NCBI RefSeq assembly: GCF_003330845.1
Contig: NZ_CP026121.1
Coordinates: 310,001 to 374,000 of the forward strand
Length of the DNA stretch: 64,000 bases
Direction: 5' to 3'
Origin: Streptomyces sp. Go-475
Lineage (GTDB): Bacteria > Actinomycetota > Actinomycetes > Streptomycetales > Streptomycetaceae
Numbering within the stretch: the first letter of the stretch is position 1; every line of letters starts with the position of its first letter. A program made the position numbers and the translations under genes. Below, one piece after another: positions 18,059 to 27,068 of the stretch. The notes beneath the pieces are model-generated. The model ran no database searches. It saw only the letters and a list, made by a program, of their open reading frames with translations, and was not told the origin of the DNA.

Positions 18059-18160
18059 GCGACTCACCTCCGCCCGGCGCCCACGATGGCACAGCCCGGA
18101 CACGTGGGTCGACCTCCCCGAACCGTCCAGTTGTTGAGATTTCACCCTACCGTTGCGAAG

Positions 18161-18179
18161 TTCGGTAAGGCTGCCCTTA
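18161..18179. promoter_or_regulatory. Iron-box-like sequence (DmdR/DtxR type)
   Basis: TTCGGTAAGGCTGCCCTTA matches 14 of 19 positions of the actinobacterial iron-box consensus TTAGGTTAGGCTAACCTAA. It sits about 75 bp upstream of the ABC substrate-binding protein start, next to an AT-rich TATATTTAA stretch that could be a -10 region. If real, the importer would be repressed by iron-loaded DmdR. The score is imperfect and the site is inferred. Confidence 0.45.
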
Positions 18180-18254
18180 TATTTAACGCTTGTCGATCAA
18201 GGCCGGCAGCGGCTGCGGCGGCATGCCCCACCTCGCATGACGACAGGACTTCAC

Positions 18255-19763
18255 GTGCGCACCACCACCCACCGCCTCATGGCGGCTCTCGCCCTCACCC
18301 CGTTGCTGGCAGGATGCTTCGCGCCGGGCGACAGCGCCGGAGCCGGATCGGGCGGACGGCTGCGGATCGCACTGGCCATCCCCCCGGTGCAGGCCCTGTC
18401 GCCCTACAGCAACGACGCCACCGTGCTGAGCAAGCTGTCCGTCGCCGAAGGACTCACCGCCCTCGGCAAGAACGGCACGGCCGGGCCCGCGCTGGCCAGG
18501 TCCTGGAAGCAGGACGACGACACCACCTGGACCTTCGAACTGCGCAAGGCCAAGTTCCAGGACGGCACCGAGGTCACCGCCCAGGCCGTCGTGAACGCGC
18601 TCGACCACGCGAGCGCGGCCAAGCCCAAGCCCCGCGTCCTGAGCGACGTGACGCTCACCGCCAAGGCCGACGACAGCGACACGGTCACCCTGACCACCAA
18701 GACGCCCGATCCGGTGCTGCCGCTGCGGCTGGCCAGCCCCGCCCTCGCCGTCCTGTCGGCGAAGGCGTACGCGAAGGACGGCACGGTCAGCCCCGTCGGC
18801 ACCGGCACCGGCCCCTTCGAGATCAAGAAGCTGAACGGGAAGTCGGGGGCCACGCTCGACCGCTTCGACGGCTACTGGGGCGGAAAGGCCAAGTCATCGG
18901 GGATCGACGTGACCTGGATCCCGGACGGCACCGCACGCGCCAACGCCTTGCGCGGCGGTGAGGCCGACATCGCCGAGTGGATCCCGACCTCGCAGGCGAA
19001 GCTGCTCAAGGCCGCCACGCGGCACGAGGTCGCCTCGGTACGCACCGACAGCCTGATCCTCAACACCGGCAAGGGCATGTTCACCGACCCCGGCCTGCGG
19101 GCGGCCGCCCGCGAGGCCGTCGACGGCACCGACCTCGTCGACTCCGTCTTCAGCGGGTACGCCGACCCCGCGCAGGGCCTCTTCGGACCCGCCGTCCCCT
19201 GGGCCGCCGATCGACGCGTGGCGGTGACCGGGCGAGCCAAGGCGGCGACACCCGGCCAGGTCAAGGCCGAGACCAAGGGCAAGACGCTGCGTCTGGCCGC
19301 CATCACCAACCGCGCCGAACTGCCCGAGGCGGCGGCCGTCCTCCAGCAGCGCCTGGAGAAGGCCGGGTTCAACGTGAAGCTGGACGTGCGCGAGTACACG
19401 CAGATGGAGTCCGACCTCCTCGCGGGCCGGTACGACGCCTTGGTCTTCTCCCGCGTGACACTCCTGGACACCGGTGACGCGGTCGCCTACCTGGCCAGCG
19501 ACTTCGCGAGCGACGGCGTCTACAACATCGCCCGGCTCAAGGACGCCGGTGTGGACAAGGCGATCAAGGCCGCCGCCGCGGAGAGCGACCCGGGACGCCG
19601 CCAGGAGAAGATCATGAAGGCGGAGGCGGAGATCCTGCGCACCGACGCCGTCGTTCCGCTGGTCCACGAGAAGGTCGTGCAGGGCATCGCCACCGATGTC
19701 GAGGGCGTCGTCCTCGACCCGCGTGAGCGGTCCCTGGTCGATCTCGACACGCACCTGAAGTAA
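18255..19763 (+). CDS. ABC transporter substrate-binding lipoprotein, peptide/nickel family 5
   Basis: A 502-residue lipoprotein starting at GTG 18255, which has AGGA seven bases upstream and puts the lipobox LLAGC in the right place (Cys near residue 20). The body is a family 5 (DppA/NikA) extracellular binding protein: EGLTALGKNGTAGPALARSWK, TWTFELRKAKFQDGTEVTA, GTGPFEIKKL near residue 190, and RAELPEAAAVLQQRLEKAGF near residue 360. It would deliver an oligopeptide, nickel chelate or metallophore to the permease encoded 4 bp downstream. An iron-box-like site upstream hints at a metal chelate, but this is inference. Confidence 0.83.
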   Translation: MRTTTHRLMAALALTPLLAGCFAPGDSAGAGSGGRLRIALAIPPVQALSPYSNDATVLSKLSVAEGLTALGKNGTAGPALARSWKQDDDTTWTFELRKAKFQDGTEVTAQAVVNALDHASAAKPKPRVLSDVTLTAKADDSDTVTLTTKTPDPVLPLRLASPALAVLSAKAYAKDGTVSPVGTGTGPFEIKKLNGKSGATLDRFDGYWGGKAKSSGIDVTWIPDGTARANALRGGEADIAEWIPTSQAKLLKAATRHEVASVRTDSLILNTGKGMFTDPGLRAAAREAVDGTDLVDSVFSGYADPAQGLFGPAVPWAADRRVAVTGRAKAATPGQVKAETKGKTLRLAAITNRAELPEAAAVLQQRLEKAGFNVKLDVREYTQMESDLLAGRYDALVFSRVTLLDTGDAVAYLASDFASDGVYNIARLKDAGVDKAIKAAAAESDPGRRQEKIMKAEAEILRTDAVVPLVHEKVVQGIATDVEGVVLDPRERSLVDLDTHLK

Positions 19764-19767
19764 CGGC

Positions 19768-21522
19768 ATGGCCATCGCTCACCGCTACGCCCCCCGCTCC
19801 TCCGCGGGCCGGTCGGCGGCCGGCCGGGTCCTCGCCGGGGCCGCCCTGCTGACCGCGGTGGCCATGCTGCCGTGGCTGTCGGGCAGCGACCCCGCACGCG
19901 CCGTGCTGCGGGCCCGCTCGGCGGACGAGGCTCCGACGCCCGCGCAGCTGACAGCCGTGCGGGAGCAGTTGGGGCTGGACGAGGGCCCGCTGGCGCATCT
20001 CGCGCACTGGCTGGGCGGCCTGTCACGCGGGGACGCGGGCGTCTCGTGGGTCTCCGGTGAACCGGTCATGCCGCAGGTGACGACCGCCCTGTCGGTCTCC
20101 TTGACGCTGATGCTGGGCGCGTTCGTGGTCACGGCCCTGGTGGCCGGACTGGTGTGTGCCCGCACGCTCTTCCTCGGTTCCCGGCGCCGGCTGCGGCGGG
20201 ACCGGGCGGGCGGCACGGCCGCCGTCCTGGCCGCGCTGCCGAAGTTCCTGCTCGCCTCGGTGCTGGCGACGGTGTGCGGGGTGTGGTGGGGATGGTTCCC
20301 GTCCAGCGGGTGGGAGGGGCCGCAGTCGATGGTGCTGCCCTCGCTCGCCCTCGGCATCCCCTCGGGGGCGATGCTCGGCGGGATCCTCGACCAGGCGCTG
20401 CCCGCCGCCTTCCACGAACCGTGGGCGCGCACGGCCTACGCCGTCGGGCTCCCGCCCGGTCACATCGCCCGCAACGCCTTGCGCCGCACCCTGCCCGGCA
20501 TGCTGCCGCAACTGCTGCCGACCGTCGTGGCACTGGTCGGCGGTGCGGTCGCGGTGGAGAAGATCTTCAACATCCCCGGGCTGGGCCGGCTCGCCCTGGA
20601 CGCCGCCGTCGCCCAGGACCTCCCGGTGCTGCAGACGGCGACCCTGGCCCTGGTCCTGCTCGGTGTCGCCGCGGGCGTCCTGATCCGGGCCCTGCGCCAC
20701 GCGCTGCTCGGCCGGCCCCTGCGCGACGGCGCGCTGCCGGCCCTGCACCGGCCCCCGCTCACCGTGCCGCGTTCCCTGCGCTGGATCACCGCGGCCTGCG
20801 CCCTCGCCCTGCTCGCGCTGGTCACGGCGGGCCTCCTGCGCGATCCCCTCCAGGTCGACACGGCCGCGCGCCTGCTGCCCCCGTCCCTCCAACACCCCCT
20901 GGGCACGGACGCCCTGGGCAGGGACCTGCTGGCCCGGCTGGGCCACGGCGCGCTGCGCACGGCCGCTGTCGCCCTCGCCGTGACGGCCGTCAGCGCGCTC
21001 ACCGGACTTCTCCTGGGCATGGCACCCCGGGCGGGCGCCGGCCCGACCGAGGTCGTGTCGACACTGCCCGCCGTGCTCGCGGGGCTGCTCATCGCGGGCG
21101 TGACCGGGCCGTCCGTGTGGGGTGCGGCCTGCGCGGTGTGCGTGGTCGGCTGGAGCCCGTACGCCGCCCAGACCGCGGCGCTCGTCGAGCAGGAACGCGC
21201 CAGCGGCCACATCGCGGCGTCCGTGGCCCTCGGCGCGGGACGGCTGCACCTGATGCGCCGCCACCTGCTGCCCGCGGTCGTCCCGCCCCTGGTGCGCAAC
21301 GCCCTGCTGCGGCTGCCCACCACCGTCCTGGTCCTGGCGTCCCTCGGCTTCCTCGGCCTGGGCGAGCAACCGCCCACCCCGGAGTGGGGCCGCCTGCTGT
21401 CGGAGAACCAGCCGTACGCCGAACTGGCCCCCTGGACGGTGCTCGGCCCGGCCGCCGCGCTGGTGGTGCTGTCCGTGCTGGCCGTCACGGGCAGCGTGCA
21501 TGGACGGAGGAAGGGCGCCTAG
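19768..21522 (+). CDS. Fused double permease of a peptide/nickel-type ABC importer
   Basis: A 584-residue membrane protein that joins a DppB-like half (residues 1-310, with EPWARTAYAVGLPPGHIARNAL as the EAA loop and GGAVAVEKIFNIPGLGRLA) to a DppC-like half (residues 330-580, with HPLGTDALGRDLLARLGHGA, then ERASGHIAASVALGAGRLHL as the second EAA loop). Normally these are two proteins of about 310 and 290 residues. It begins 4 bp after the substrate-binding gene. No ATPase gene follows: the next gene is convergent and metabolic. The importer therefore needs ATPases from elsewhere, or they were lost. Confidence 0.83.
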   Translation: MAIAHRYAPRSSAGRSAAGRVLAGAALLTAVAMLPWLSGSDPARAVLRARSADEAPTPAQLTAVREQLGLDEGPLAHLAHWLGGLSRGDAGVSWVSGEPVMPQVTTALSVSLTLMLGAFVVTALVAGLVCARTLFLGSRRRLRRDRAGGTAAVLAALPKFLLASVLATVCGVWWGWFPSSGWEGPQSMVLPSLALGIPSGAMLGGILDQALPAAFHEPWARTAYAVGLPPGHIARNALRRTLPGMLPQLLPTVVALVGGAVAVEKIFNIPGLGRLALDAAVAQDLPVLQTATLALVLLGVAAGVLIRALRHALLGRPLRDGALPALHRPPLTVPRSLRWITAACALALLALVTAGLLRDPLQVDTAARLLPPSLQHPLGTDALGRDLLARLGHGALRTAAVALAVTAVSALTGLLLGMAPRAGAGPTEVVSTLPAVLAGLLIAGVTGPSVWGAACAVCVVGWSPYAAQTAALVEQERASGHIAASVALGAGRLHLMRRHLLPAVVPPLVRNALLRLPTTVLVLASLGFLGLGEQPPTPEWGRLLSENQPYAELAPWTVLGPAAALVVLSVLAVTGSVHGRRKGA

Positions 21523-21553
21523 CGCCCCTGGAGGGACTCCGAGTCCGCCCGTT

Positions 21554-22537
21554 TCAGGCGGGGTACGGCTCGTCCACCACGTAGCCTCGGCGCTTGTCCA
21601 CGACGTTGCGCAGGGGGCGGCCCTCGATGCGGCGGGTGAGGTTGTCGAGGAACACTTCGACGAGTGCCTCGCGCTCGCTGGTCGTCTCGCCCGCTGTGTG
21701 CGGGGAGATCAGCACGCCGGGCATGTCCCACAGGGGGGACCGGGCCGGCAGCGGTTCCTGGCCGAAGACGTCCAGGGCCGCGCCGGCGAGCCGCCCGGCG
21801 GCGAGGTGGTCGATGAGCGCGTCCTCGTCGACGAGTCCGCCCCGGCCGACGTTGATCAGCCGGGCGCCGGGCTTCATGGCGACCAGCACGGAGGCGTCGA
21901 CCATGCCCCGGGTCTCCTCGGTGAGGGGCGCGGCCAGGACGACGTAGTCCGCCTCGGCCAGCGCGGACGGCAGGGTGGTCGGGCCGTGGACCGTGCCGAA
22001 GTCGGGGTCGTCGGCACGGGGCCTGCGGCCCGCGCCGCACACCTGCATCCCTGCGGCGCCGAGCAGCCGGGCGATGGCCCGGCCGATGGGCCCCGTGCCC
22101 CAGACCAGAGCGGTGCGTCCGGTGATGCTGTCACTGGGGCGCGGACGCCATTCGCGCCGCTGCTGGTGTTCCCACGTGCCGGGGAAGTCCTTGGCGAGGG
22201 CGAGGATCAGTCCGAGGACGTACTCGGCTGTCGGCTGGTCGTAGACGCCGCGGGCGTTGGTGAGGACGACGCCCGGATCCTCGACGAGAGCGGGGAAGAG
22301 GAAGGAGTCCACGCCCGCTGAGGAGGCGTGGACCCAGCGGGGTGCTTTGTCGGGGTTGTCGGGCCAGGCCTCGCGGATGGCCGGCGTGATGGTGACCCAC
22401 GCCAGGAGGGCGTCGGCGCCAGGGAGGACGTAGGGCAGTTCTTCCTCGGTGGCGTAGACGGTGTCCGCGAGGCGTTCGATGAGCCCGGTGGCCGGTGGCC
22501 GGTTGCCCCGGTACAGGACGACGAGGCGTTCGGGCAT
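21554..22537 (-). CDS. D-isomer-specific 2-hydroxyacid dehydrogenase
   Basis: A 327-residue NAD(P)-dependent dehydrogenase. The nucleotide-binding motif is VWGTGPIGRAIARLLGAAG near residues 144-162, the substrate-side motif is HASSAGVDSF near residue 70, the arginine region is LINVGRGGLVDEDAL near residue 230, and the histidine is in ISPHTAGET near residue 277. It would reduce or oxidise a 2-oxo/2-hydroxy acid. It is the last gene of the leftward amine-catabolic run, one base downstream of the GabD-type gene, so it probably disposes of a keto or hydroxy acid from the same pathway. A possible diverged fragment of its C-terminus occurs at 40828. Confidence 0.85.
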   Translation of the reverse strand: MPERLVVLYRGNRPPATGLIERLADTVYATEEELPYVLPGADALLAWVTITPAIREAWPDNPDKAPRWVHASSAGVDSFLFPALVEDPGVVLTNARGVYDQPTAEYVLGLILALAKDFPGTWEHQQRREWRPRPSDSITGRTALVWGTGPIGRAIARLLGAAGMQVCGAGRRPRADDPDFGTVHGPTTLPSALAEADYVVLAAPLTEETRGMVDASVLVAMKPGARLINVGRGGLVDEDALIDHLAAGRLAGAALDVFGQEPLPARSPLWDMPGVLISPHTAGETTSEREALVEVFLDNLTRRIEGRPLRNVVDKRRGYVVDEPYPA

Positions 22538-22538
22538 G

Positions 22539-23990
22539 TCAGGCTCCTGTTGGGACGGCGATGTACTTGTATTCGAGGAATTCGCCGATGCCGACGGTGC
22601 CGCCTTCGCGGCCGAGGCCGGACTGCTTGATGCCGCCGAAGGGGGCTGCGGGGTTGGAGACGAGGCCGGTGTTGAGGCCGATCATGCCGCTTTCGAGGCG
22701 TTCGGCGACGCGCAGGGCGCGGTCGAGGTTCTGGGTGAACAGGTAGGCGGCCAGGCCGAATTCGGTGTTGTTGGCGGCGGTGATGGCCTGGTCCTCGGTG
22801 TCGAAGGTGAGGATGGCGGCGACGGGGCCGAAGACTTCGGTGTCGTTGATGGCGGCGTCGGGGGTGATGCCGGTGAGGACGGTGGGCGGGTAGAAGCAGC
22901 CGGGTCCTTCGGGGAGTTGGCCGCCGGTGAGGACGGTGGCGCCGCGCTTGACGGCGTCTTGGACGATGTCGTGGGCCTTGCTGCGGCCGGCGGTGTCGAT
23001 GAGGGGGCCGACGTCGGTGCCGGGGTGGGTGCCGTCGCCGACTTTGAGCTGGGCCATGCGGGCGGTCAGGCGCTGGGCGAACTCGTCGGCGATGGAGGTG
23101 TGGACGTAGATGCGGTTGGCGGCGCAGCAGGATTCGCCCATGTTGCGCATCTTGGCGACCATGGTGCCCTCGACGGCGGTGTCGAGGTCGGCGTCGTCGA
23201 AGACGATGAGGGGGGCGTTGCCGCCCAGTTCCATGCTGGTGCGGATGACGGTGTCGGCGCACTGGGCGAGCAGGATCCGGCCGACCTGGGTGGAGCCGGT
23301 GAAGGACAGCTTGCGGATGGCGCCGCCGCGCAGGAGGGGTTCGACGACCCCGGCGGCGTCGGAGGTGACGACGATGTTGAGCACACCGGCCGGCAGACCC
23401 GCTTCGGTGAGGATCTGTGCCAGGGCGAGGCTGGTCAGGGGGGTCTGGGGGGCGGGTTTGAGGATCATGGTGCAGCCGGCGGCGATGGCGGGGCCGATCT
23501 TGCGGGTGCCCATGGCCAGGGGGAAGTTCCAGGGGGTGATCAGCAGGCAGGGGCCGACGGGCTGGCGGGTGACCAGCAGGCGGTTCTTGCCGTCGGGGGC
23601 GGTCATCATGCCGCCGTCGATGCGGACGGCTTCTTCGGAGAACCAGCGGAAGAACTCGGCGCCGTAGGCGACTTCGGCGCGTGCCTCGGCCAGGGGCTTG
23701 CCCATCTCCAGGGTCATCAGCAGGGCGAGTTCTTCGGTGCGGGCGATGATGAGGTCGTAGGCGCGGCGCAGGATCTCGCTGCGCACGCGGGGTGGGGTGG
23801 CGGCCCAGGCGGGCTGGGCGGCGACCGCGGCCTCGGCGGCGCGGCGGCCGTCGGCGGGTGAGGCGTCGGCGACGCGGCACAGTTCCTCGCCGGTGGCGGG
23901 GTTGTCGACGGGCAGGGTCCGGCCGGACTCCGCGTCCTGCCAGCTCCCCCCGATGAACAGCTGCTTGGGAACATCACGGACGACAGTCAT
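22539..23990 (-). CDS. gabD: NAD(P)-dependent succinate-semialdehyde dehydrogenase family protein
   Basis: A 483-residue aldehyde dehydrogenase. Family marks are TPWNFPLAMGTRKIGPAIAAG near residue 150, FTGSTQVGR near residue 230, ELGGNAPLIVFDDADLD near residue 255 (catalytic Glu) and GESCCAANRIYVH near residue 285 (catalytic Cys). The closest pattern is the GabD/succinate-semialdehyde group. In this run it would oxidise the semialdehyde released by the PuuB-type oxidase to a dicarboxylic acid feeding the TCA cycle. Ribosome site and position fit a single operon. A 60-bp C-terminal fragment is repeated at 40768. Confidence 0.85.
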   Translation of the reverse strand: MTVVRDVPKQLFIGGSWQDAESGRTLPVDNPATGEELCRVADASPADGRRAAEAAVAAQPAWAATPPRVRSEILRRAYDLIIARTEELALLMTLEMGKPLAEARAEVAYGAEFFRWFSEEAVRIDGGMMTAPDGKNRLLVTRQPVGPCLLITPWNFPLAMGTRKIGPAIAAGCTMILKPAPQTPLTSLALAQILTEAGLPAGVLNIVVTSDAAGVVEPLLRGGAIRKLSFTGSTQVGRILLAQCADTVIRTSMELGGNAPLIVFDDADLDTAVEGTMVAKMRNMGESCCAANRIYVHTSIADEFAQRLTARMAQLKVGDGTHPGTDVGPLIDTAGRSKAHDIVQDAVKRGATVLTGGQLPEGPGCFYPPTVLTGITPDAAINDTEVFGPVAAILTFDTEDQAITAANNTEFGLAAYLFTQNLDRALRVAERLESGMIGLNTGLVSNPAAPFGGIKQSGLGREGGTVGIGEFLEYKYIAVPTGA

Positions 23991-24032
23991 TTCGGGCTTC
24001 TCCTTGTGCGTGTGGAAGGTGCTGCCGACCGG

Positions 24033-25313
24033 TCAGCGGATACGGTCCAGCGTCTTGTAGTAGGCGCCGGCGAAGGGCAGGAACCAGGCGGTGCCGTTGT
24101 AGAGGGGGATGCGGGGCGGGGCGATGTCGCGCACGGGGCTGACCTCGGGGTGGCCGTCCATCACCTCGGCCATGACGTGCCCCATGTGCGTGGCCATCTG
24201 CACGCCGTGGCCGGCGTAGCCCATGGAGTAGTAGACGCCGTCGTCGGTCTGCCCGGCGTGCACGATGCGGTCCATGGCGAAGCCGACGGACCCGCCCCAC
24301 ACGTACTCGATCCTGGTGCGGGACAGCTGGGGGAAGATCTGGCACATCTCACGGAACAGGACCGCTCCGCTCTTCTTGTCCGAGGTGGGGTCGGACGGCG
24401 CGAAGCGGGCGCGGCCGCCGAACAGCAGCCGGTTGTCCGGGGTGAGCCGGAAGTAGTGGCAGACCTTGTTGGAGTCCACGAGCAGGCGGGCCTTGGGGAT
24501 GATGTCCCTGGCGAGTGCCTCGCCGAGCGGCTCGGTGACGATGATGAAACTGCCCACGCACACCTGCTGGCGGCGCAGCCAGGGGAAGTTCTTGTCGGTG
24601 TAGGCGTCGGTGGCCATCATGACCTGCCCGGCACGGATGACACCGCGCTCGGTACTGACCTCGAACCGGCCGGCGGCGGTACGCCGCACGCCGATGGCCG
24701 CGTTGCGCTCGTGGATCTCGACACCGGTGCGCTCGCACGCCTCGGCCATGCCGCGCACGAAGCGGCCGACGTGCAGTCCGGCACTGAACGGGTCGAGCAG
24801 GCCACCGTGGTAGGCGTCGGAGCCGATCTCCGACCGCAGCTCGGCCTTGCCGATCAGCGTGGTCTCGTGCCCGAAGTACTTGGCCAGGGCGCGCTGTTGG
24901 GCCTTCTTGCTCTCGAAGTGCGCGGGGCGGGAGGCGACGCCCAGGCGTCCGACGCGACGGAACTGGCAGTCGATGGACTCCTCGTTCACCAGCCGCTCGA
25001 CGGTGTCCACGGCCTCGCCGTAGGAGTTGTAGATCTCCCGGGCCCGCTCCAGTCCGTAGCGGCGGATGGCCTGCTGCACGCCGATGGTGAAGCCCAGATT
25101 GGCCATGCCGCCGTTGCGGGCGGAGGCACCGGAGCCGATCTGGCCCTTCTCGACCAGGGTGACACGGGCGCCCTTGCGGGCGGAATGCAGGGCGGTGGAC
25201 AGACCGGTGAGACCGGCGCCGACCACCACCAGGTCGACGTCCTCGGAGAGAGGCTTGCCGGAACGGTCGGGGAACGGCCCGGCGGTTTCTACCCAGTACG
25301 GGATCGTCTTCAT
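24033..25313 (-). CDS. puuB: FAD-dependent amine oxidoreductase, gamma-glutamylputrescine oxidase-like
   Basis: A 426-residue flavoprotein of the glycine/D-amino acid oxidase (DAO) family. The FAD motif VVGAGLTGLSTALHSARKGA is at residues 30-50, with EKGQIGSGASARNGGMANLGF following, which is typical of PuuB/OrdL-type oxidases. The C-terminal FAD contact is in YYSMGYAGHGVQMATHMG. PuuB oxidises gamma-glutamyl-putrescine to an aldehyde, and the next gene is a GabD-type dehydrogenase, which fits that sequence of steps. No GlnA-like gamma-glutamyl-polyamine synthetase is present in the window, so the true substrate may be another amine. The gene symbol is by similarity only. Confidence 0.75.
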   Translation of the reverse strand: MKTIPYWVETAGPFPDRSGKPLSEDVDLVVVGAGLTGLSTALHSARKGARVTLVEKGQIGSGASARNGGMANLGFTIGVQQAIRRYGLERAREIYNSYGEAVDTVERLVNEESIDCQFRRVGRLGVASRPAHFESKKAQQRALAKYFGHETTLIGKAELRSEIGSDAYHGGLLDPFSAGLHVGRFVRGMAEACERTGVEIHERNAAIGVRRTAAGRFEVSTERGVIRAGQVMMATDAYTDKNFPWLRRQQVCVGSFIIVTEPLGEALARDIIPKARLLVDSNKVCHYFRLTPDNRLLFGGRARFAPSDPTSDKKSGAVLFREMCQIFPQLSRTRIEYVWGGSVGFAMDRIVHAGQTDDGVYYSMGYAGHGVQMATHMGHVMAEVMDGHPEVSPVRDIAPPRIPLYNGTAWFLPFAGAYYKTLDRIR

Positions 25314-25326
25314 CTTGGGACTCCGG

Positions 25327-26163
25327 TCAGGTGAGGGGTTCGACGGGGAGGGTGCCGCCGTTGCGGTGGCCGCCGAGTTTGCGGACGGCGGCGACGAGGG
25401 CGAGGGCGAGGATGGCCAGGGCGATCAGGACGGCGCTGACGGCGGTGACGGTGGGGTCGACGTCGAACTGGAGGGCGTTGAAGACGAGGACCGGCAGGGT
25501 GCGGGTGTCGGGGGTGGACAGGAACTGGGCGATGAAGAACTCGTCGAAGCTGGTGATGAAGGAGAACACCGCGGCGGCGATCAGGCCGGGGGTGGCCAGG
25601 GGGAAGGTGATGCGCCGGGCGATGGTCATGCGGCTGGCGCCCATGCTGGCGGCGGCGTCCTCCAGCCGCTCGTCGATGCCGCGCAGGGTGGAGATCATGA
25701 TGAGGACGGCGATGGGCGCGGCCAGGACGGTGTGGCCGAGGGCGATGGCCAGGGGGCTGCCGAGCATCCCGGCGGGTTCGAAGAACAGGAACAGCCCGAG
25801 CGCGATGACGACTTGGGGGATGAGCATGGGGGCGAGGACCAGTCCGTAGACGGCCGCGTGGAGGGGGAGCCGGCCGCGGGCCAGGGCGGTGGCGGCGGTC
25901 ACGCCAAGGATGAGGGAGAAGACGGTGGTGAGGGCGGCGATGAGGCTGGACAGGGCGATGGAGGTGGCCCAGTTGCCGCCGGGTGCGGCCATCTGCTCGT
26001 ACCAGCGGGTGCTGTAGTCCTTGGGTGGGAAGGTGCCGATGCCGTCGGCGCCGAAGGACGTGACCAGGATGATCACGATGGGCATGGCCAGGAACAGCAG
26101 GATGGCGGTGGCGCTCAGGGCGCGGCTGATGTGTCCGGCCCGGGTGGGGGGCAGTTGCATCAT
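25327..26163 (-). CDS. potC: ABC transporter permease, polyamine type (PotC-like)
   Basis: A 278-residue inner-membrane permease with about six transmembrane segments. The start at ATG 26163 overlaps the upstream stop as ATGA; the open frame extends further upstream without similarity. The EAA loop is EDAAASMGASRMTIARRITFPL near residue 175. With PotB, PotA and PotD it would import a polyamine or similar cationic or amino compound. The segment 25445-25830 is present almost unchanged, inverted, at 40310-40695 in the relic copy. Confidence 0.85.
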   Translation of the reverse strand: MMQLPPTRAGHISRALSATAILLFLAMPIVIILVTSFGADGIGTFPPKDYSTRWYEQMAAPGGNWATSIALSSLIAALTTVFSLILGVTAATALARGRLPLHAAVYGLVLAPMLIPQVVIALGLFLFFEPAGMLGSPLAIALGHTVLAAPIAVLIMISTLRGIDERLEDAAASMGASRMTIARRITFPLATPGLIAAAVFSFITSFDEFFIAQFLSTPDTRTLPVLVFNALQFDVDPTVTAVSAVLIALAILALALVAAVRKLGGHRNGGTLPVEPLT

Positions 26164-27065
26164 GAGCTGCCTCCTCGTGCTGCCGTCTTCTTCCGGCGGA
26201 GCTTGGCCAGGCCCAGGATGCCCAGGCCGGCGAAGGTGAGCAGGAGCAGGATGACGCCGAAGGCGGCGGCCGAGTTCCACTGGTCCTGCTTCATGACCTG
26301 CTGGTCGATGAGTGCGGCGACGACGGTTTGTTTGTCGCCGCCCATCAGGGCGGGAGTGATGTAGTAGCCCAGGCAGAGGATGAAGCTCAGCAGCCCCGCC
26401 GTGCCGATACCCGGCGCGACCAGCGGCAGATACACCCTGACGAAGATCGTCCAACGGGAGGCACCGAACCCGGCGGCCGCGGCGAGCAGCCGTCGGTCGA
26501 CCCCGCGCATCACGCCCTGGAGGACGAGGACGGTGTAGGGGAGCATCACCGAGGTGGTACCGATGACGACACCGACTTCGTTGTAGAGCAGCGAGTACGG
26601 CGCGCCGGGCATGTCCATGGAGGTCAGCAGTGTGTTGATCAGGCCGTGTTCACCGAGCATGATGATCCAGCCGTAGGTGCGCACCAGGGCGCTGATGAAG
26701 TGCGGCACGACCACGATCAGCATGGCCAGCGCGGCGAAGACGGGCCGCATGCGGGCGATGGCGTGGGCCAGGACGAAGCCCACCAGCAGGCTGAGTACCG
26801 CGGTCTCCGCCGAGATGCGCAGGGTGGACATCAGCACGGACAGGTTCGCGCCGCTGAGGGCGTCGGTGTACCAGTGCAGGGTGAACCCGCCGCTGTCGCC
26901 CTTCAGGCTCAGCGAGAGCACGCCGACGATCGGGTAGACGAACAGCACGAGGAGGAAGACCGTGACGGGGACGGCGTTGACCAGGGCGATGCGGGAGCGG
27001 TGTCCGCGCTTGGCGGACGTTTTCCTCACGGGCACCTTGGCGGGTGCGAGAGCGGTGCCGGCCAT
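26160..27065 (-). CDS. potB: ABC transporter permease, polyamine type (PotB-like)
   Basis: A 301-residue permease with six hydrophobic segments. Its EAA loop is AAAGFGASRWTIFVRVYLPL near residue 200, followed by PGIGTAGLLSFILCLGYY. It lies between the ATPase gene (3 bp upstream) and potC (4-bp overlap), so the subunits are translationally coupled. It forms the membrane pore with PotC. No trace of this gene remains in the collapsed copy at 39.5-40.9 kb. Confidence 0.85.
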   Translation of the reverse strand: MAGTALAPAKVPVRKTSAKRGHRSRIALVNAVPVTVFLLVLFVYPIVGVLSLSLKGDSGGFTLHWYTDALSGANLSVLMSTLRISAETAVLSLLVGFVLAHAIARMRPVFAALAMLIVVVPHFISALVRTYGWIIMLGEHGLINTLLTSMDMPGAPYSLLYNEVGVVIGTTSVMLPYTVLVLQGVMRGVDRRLLAAAAGFGASRWTIFVRVYLPLVAPGIGTAGLLSFILCLGYYITPALMGGDKQTVVAALIDQQVMKQDQWNSAAAFGVILLLLTFAGLGILGLAKLRRKKTAARGGSS

Positions 27066-27068
27066 GAC

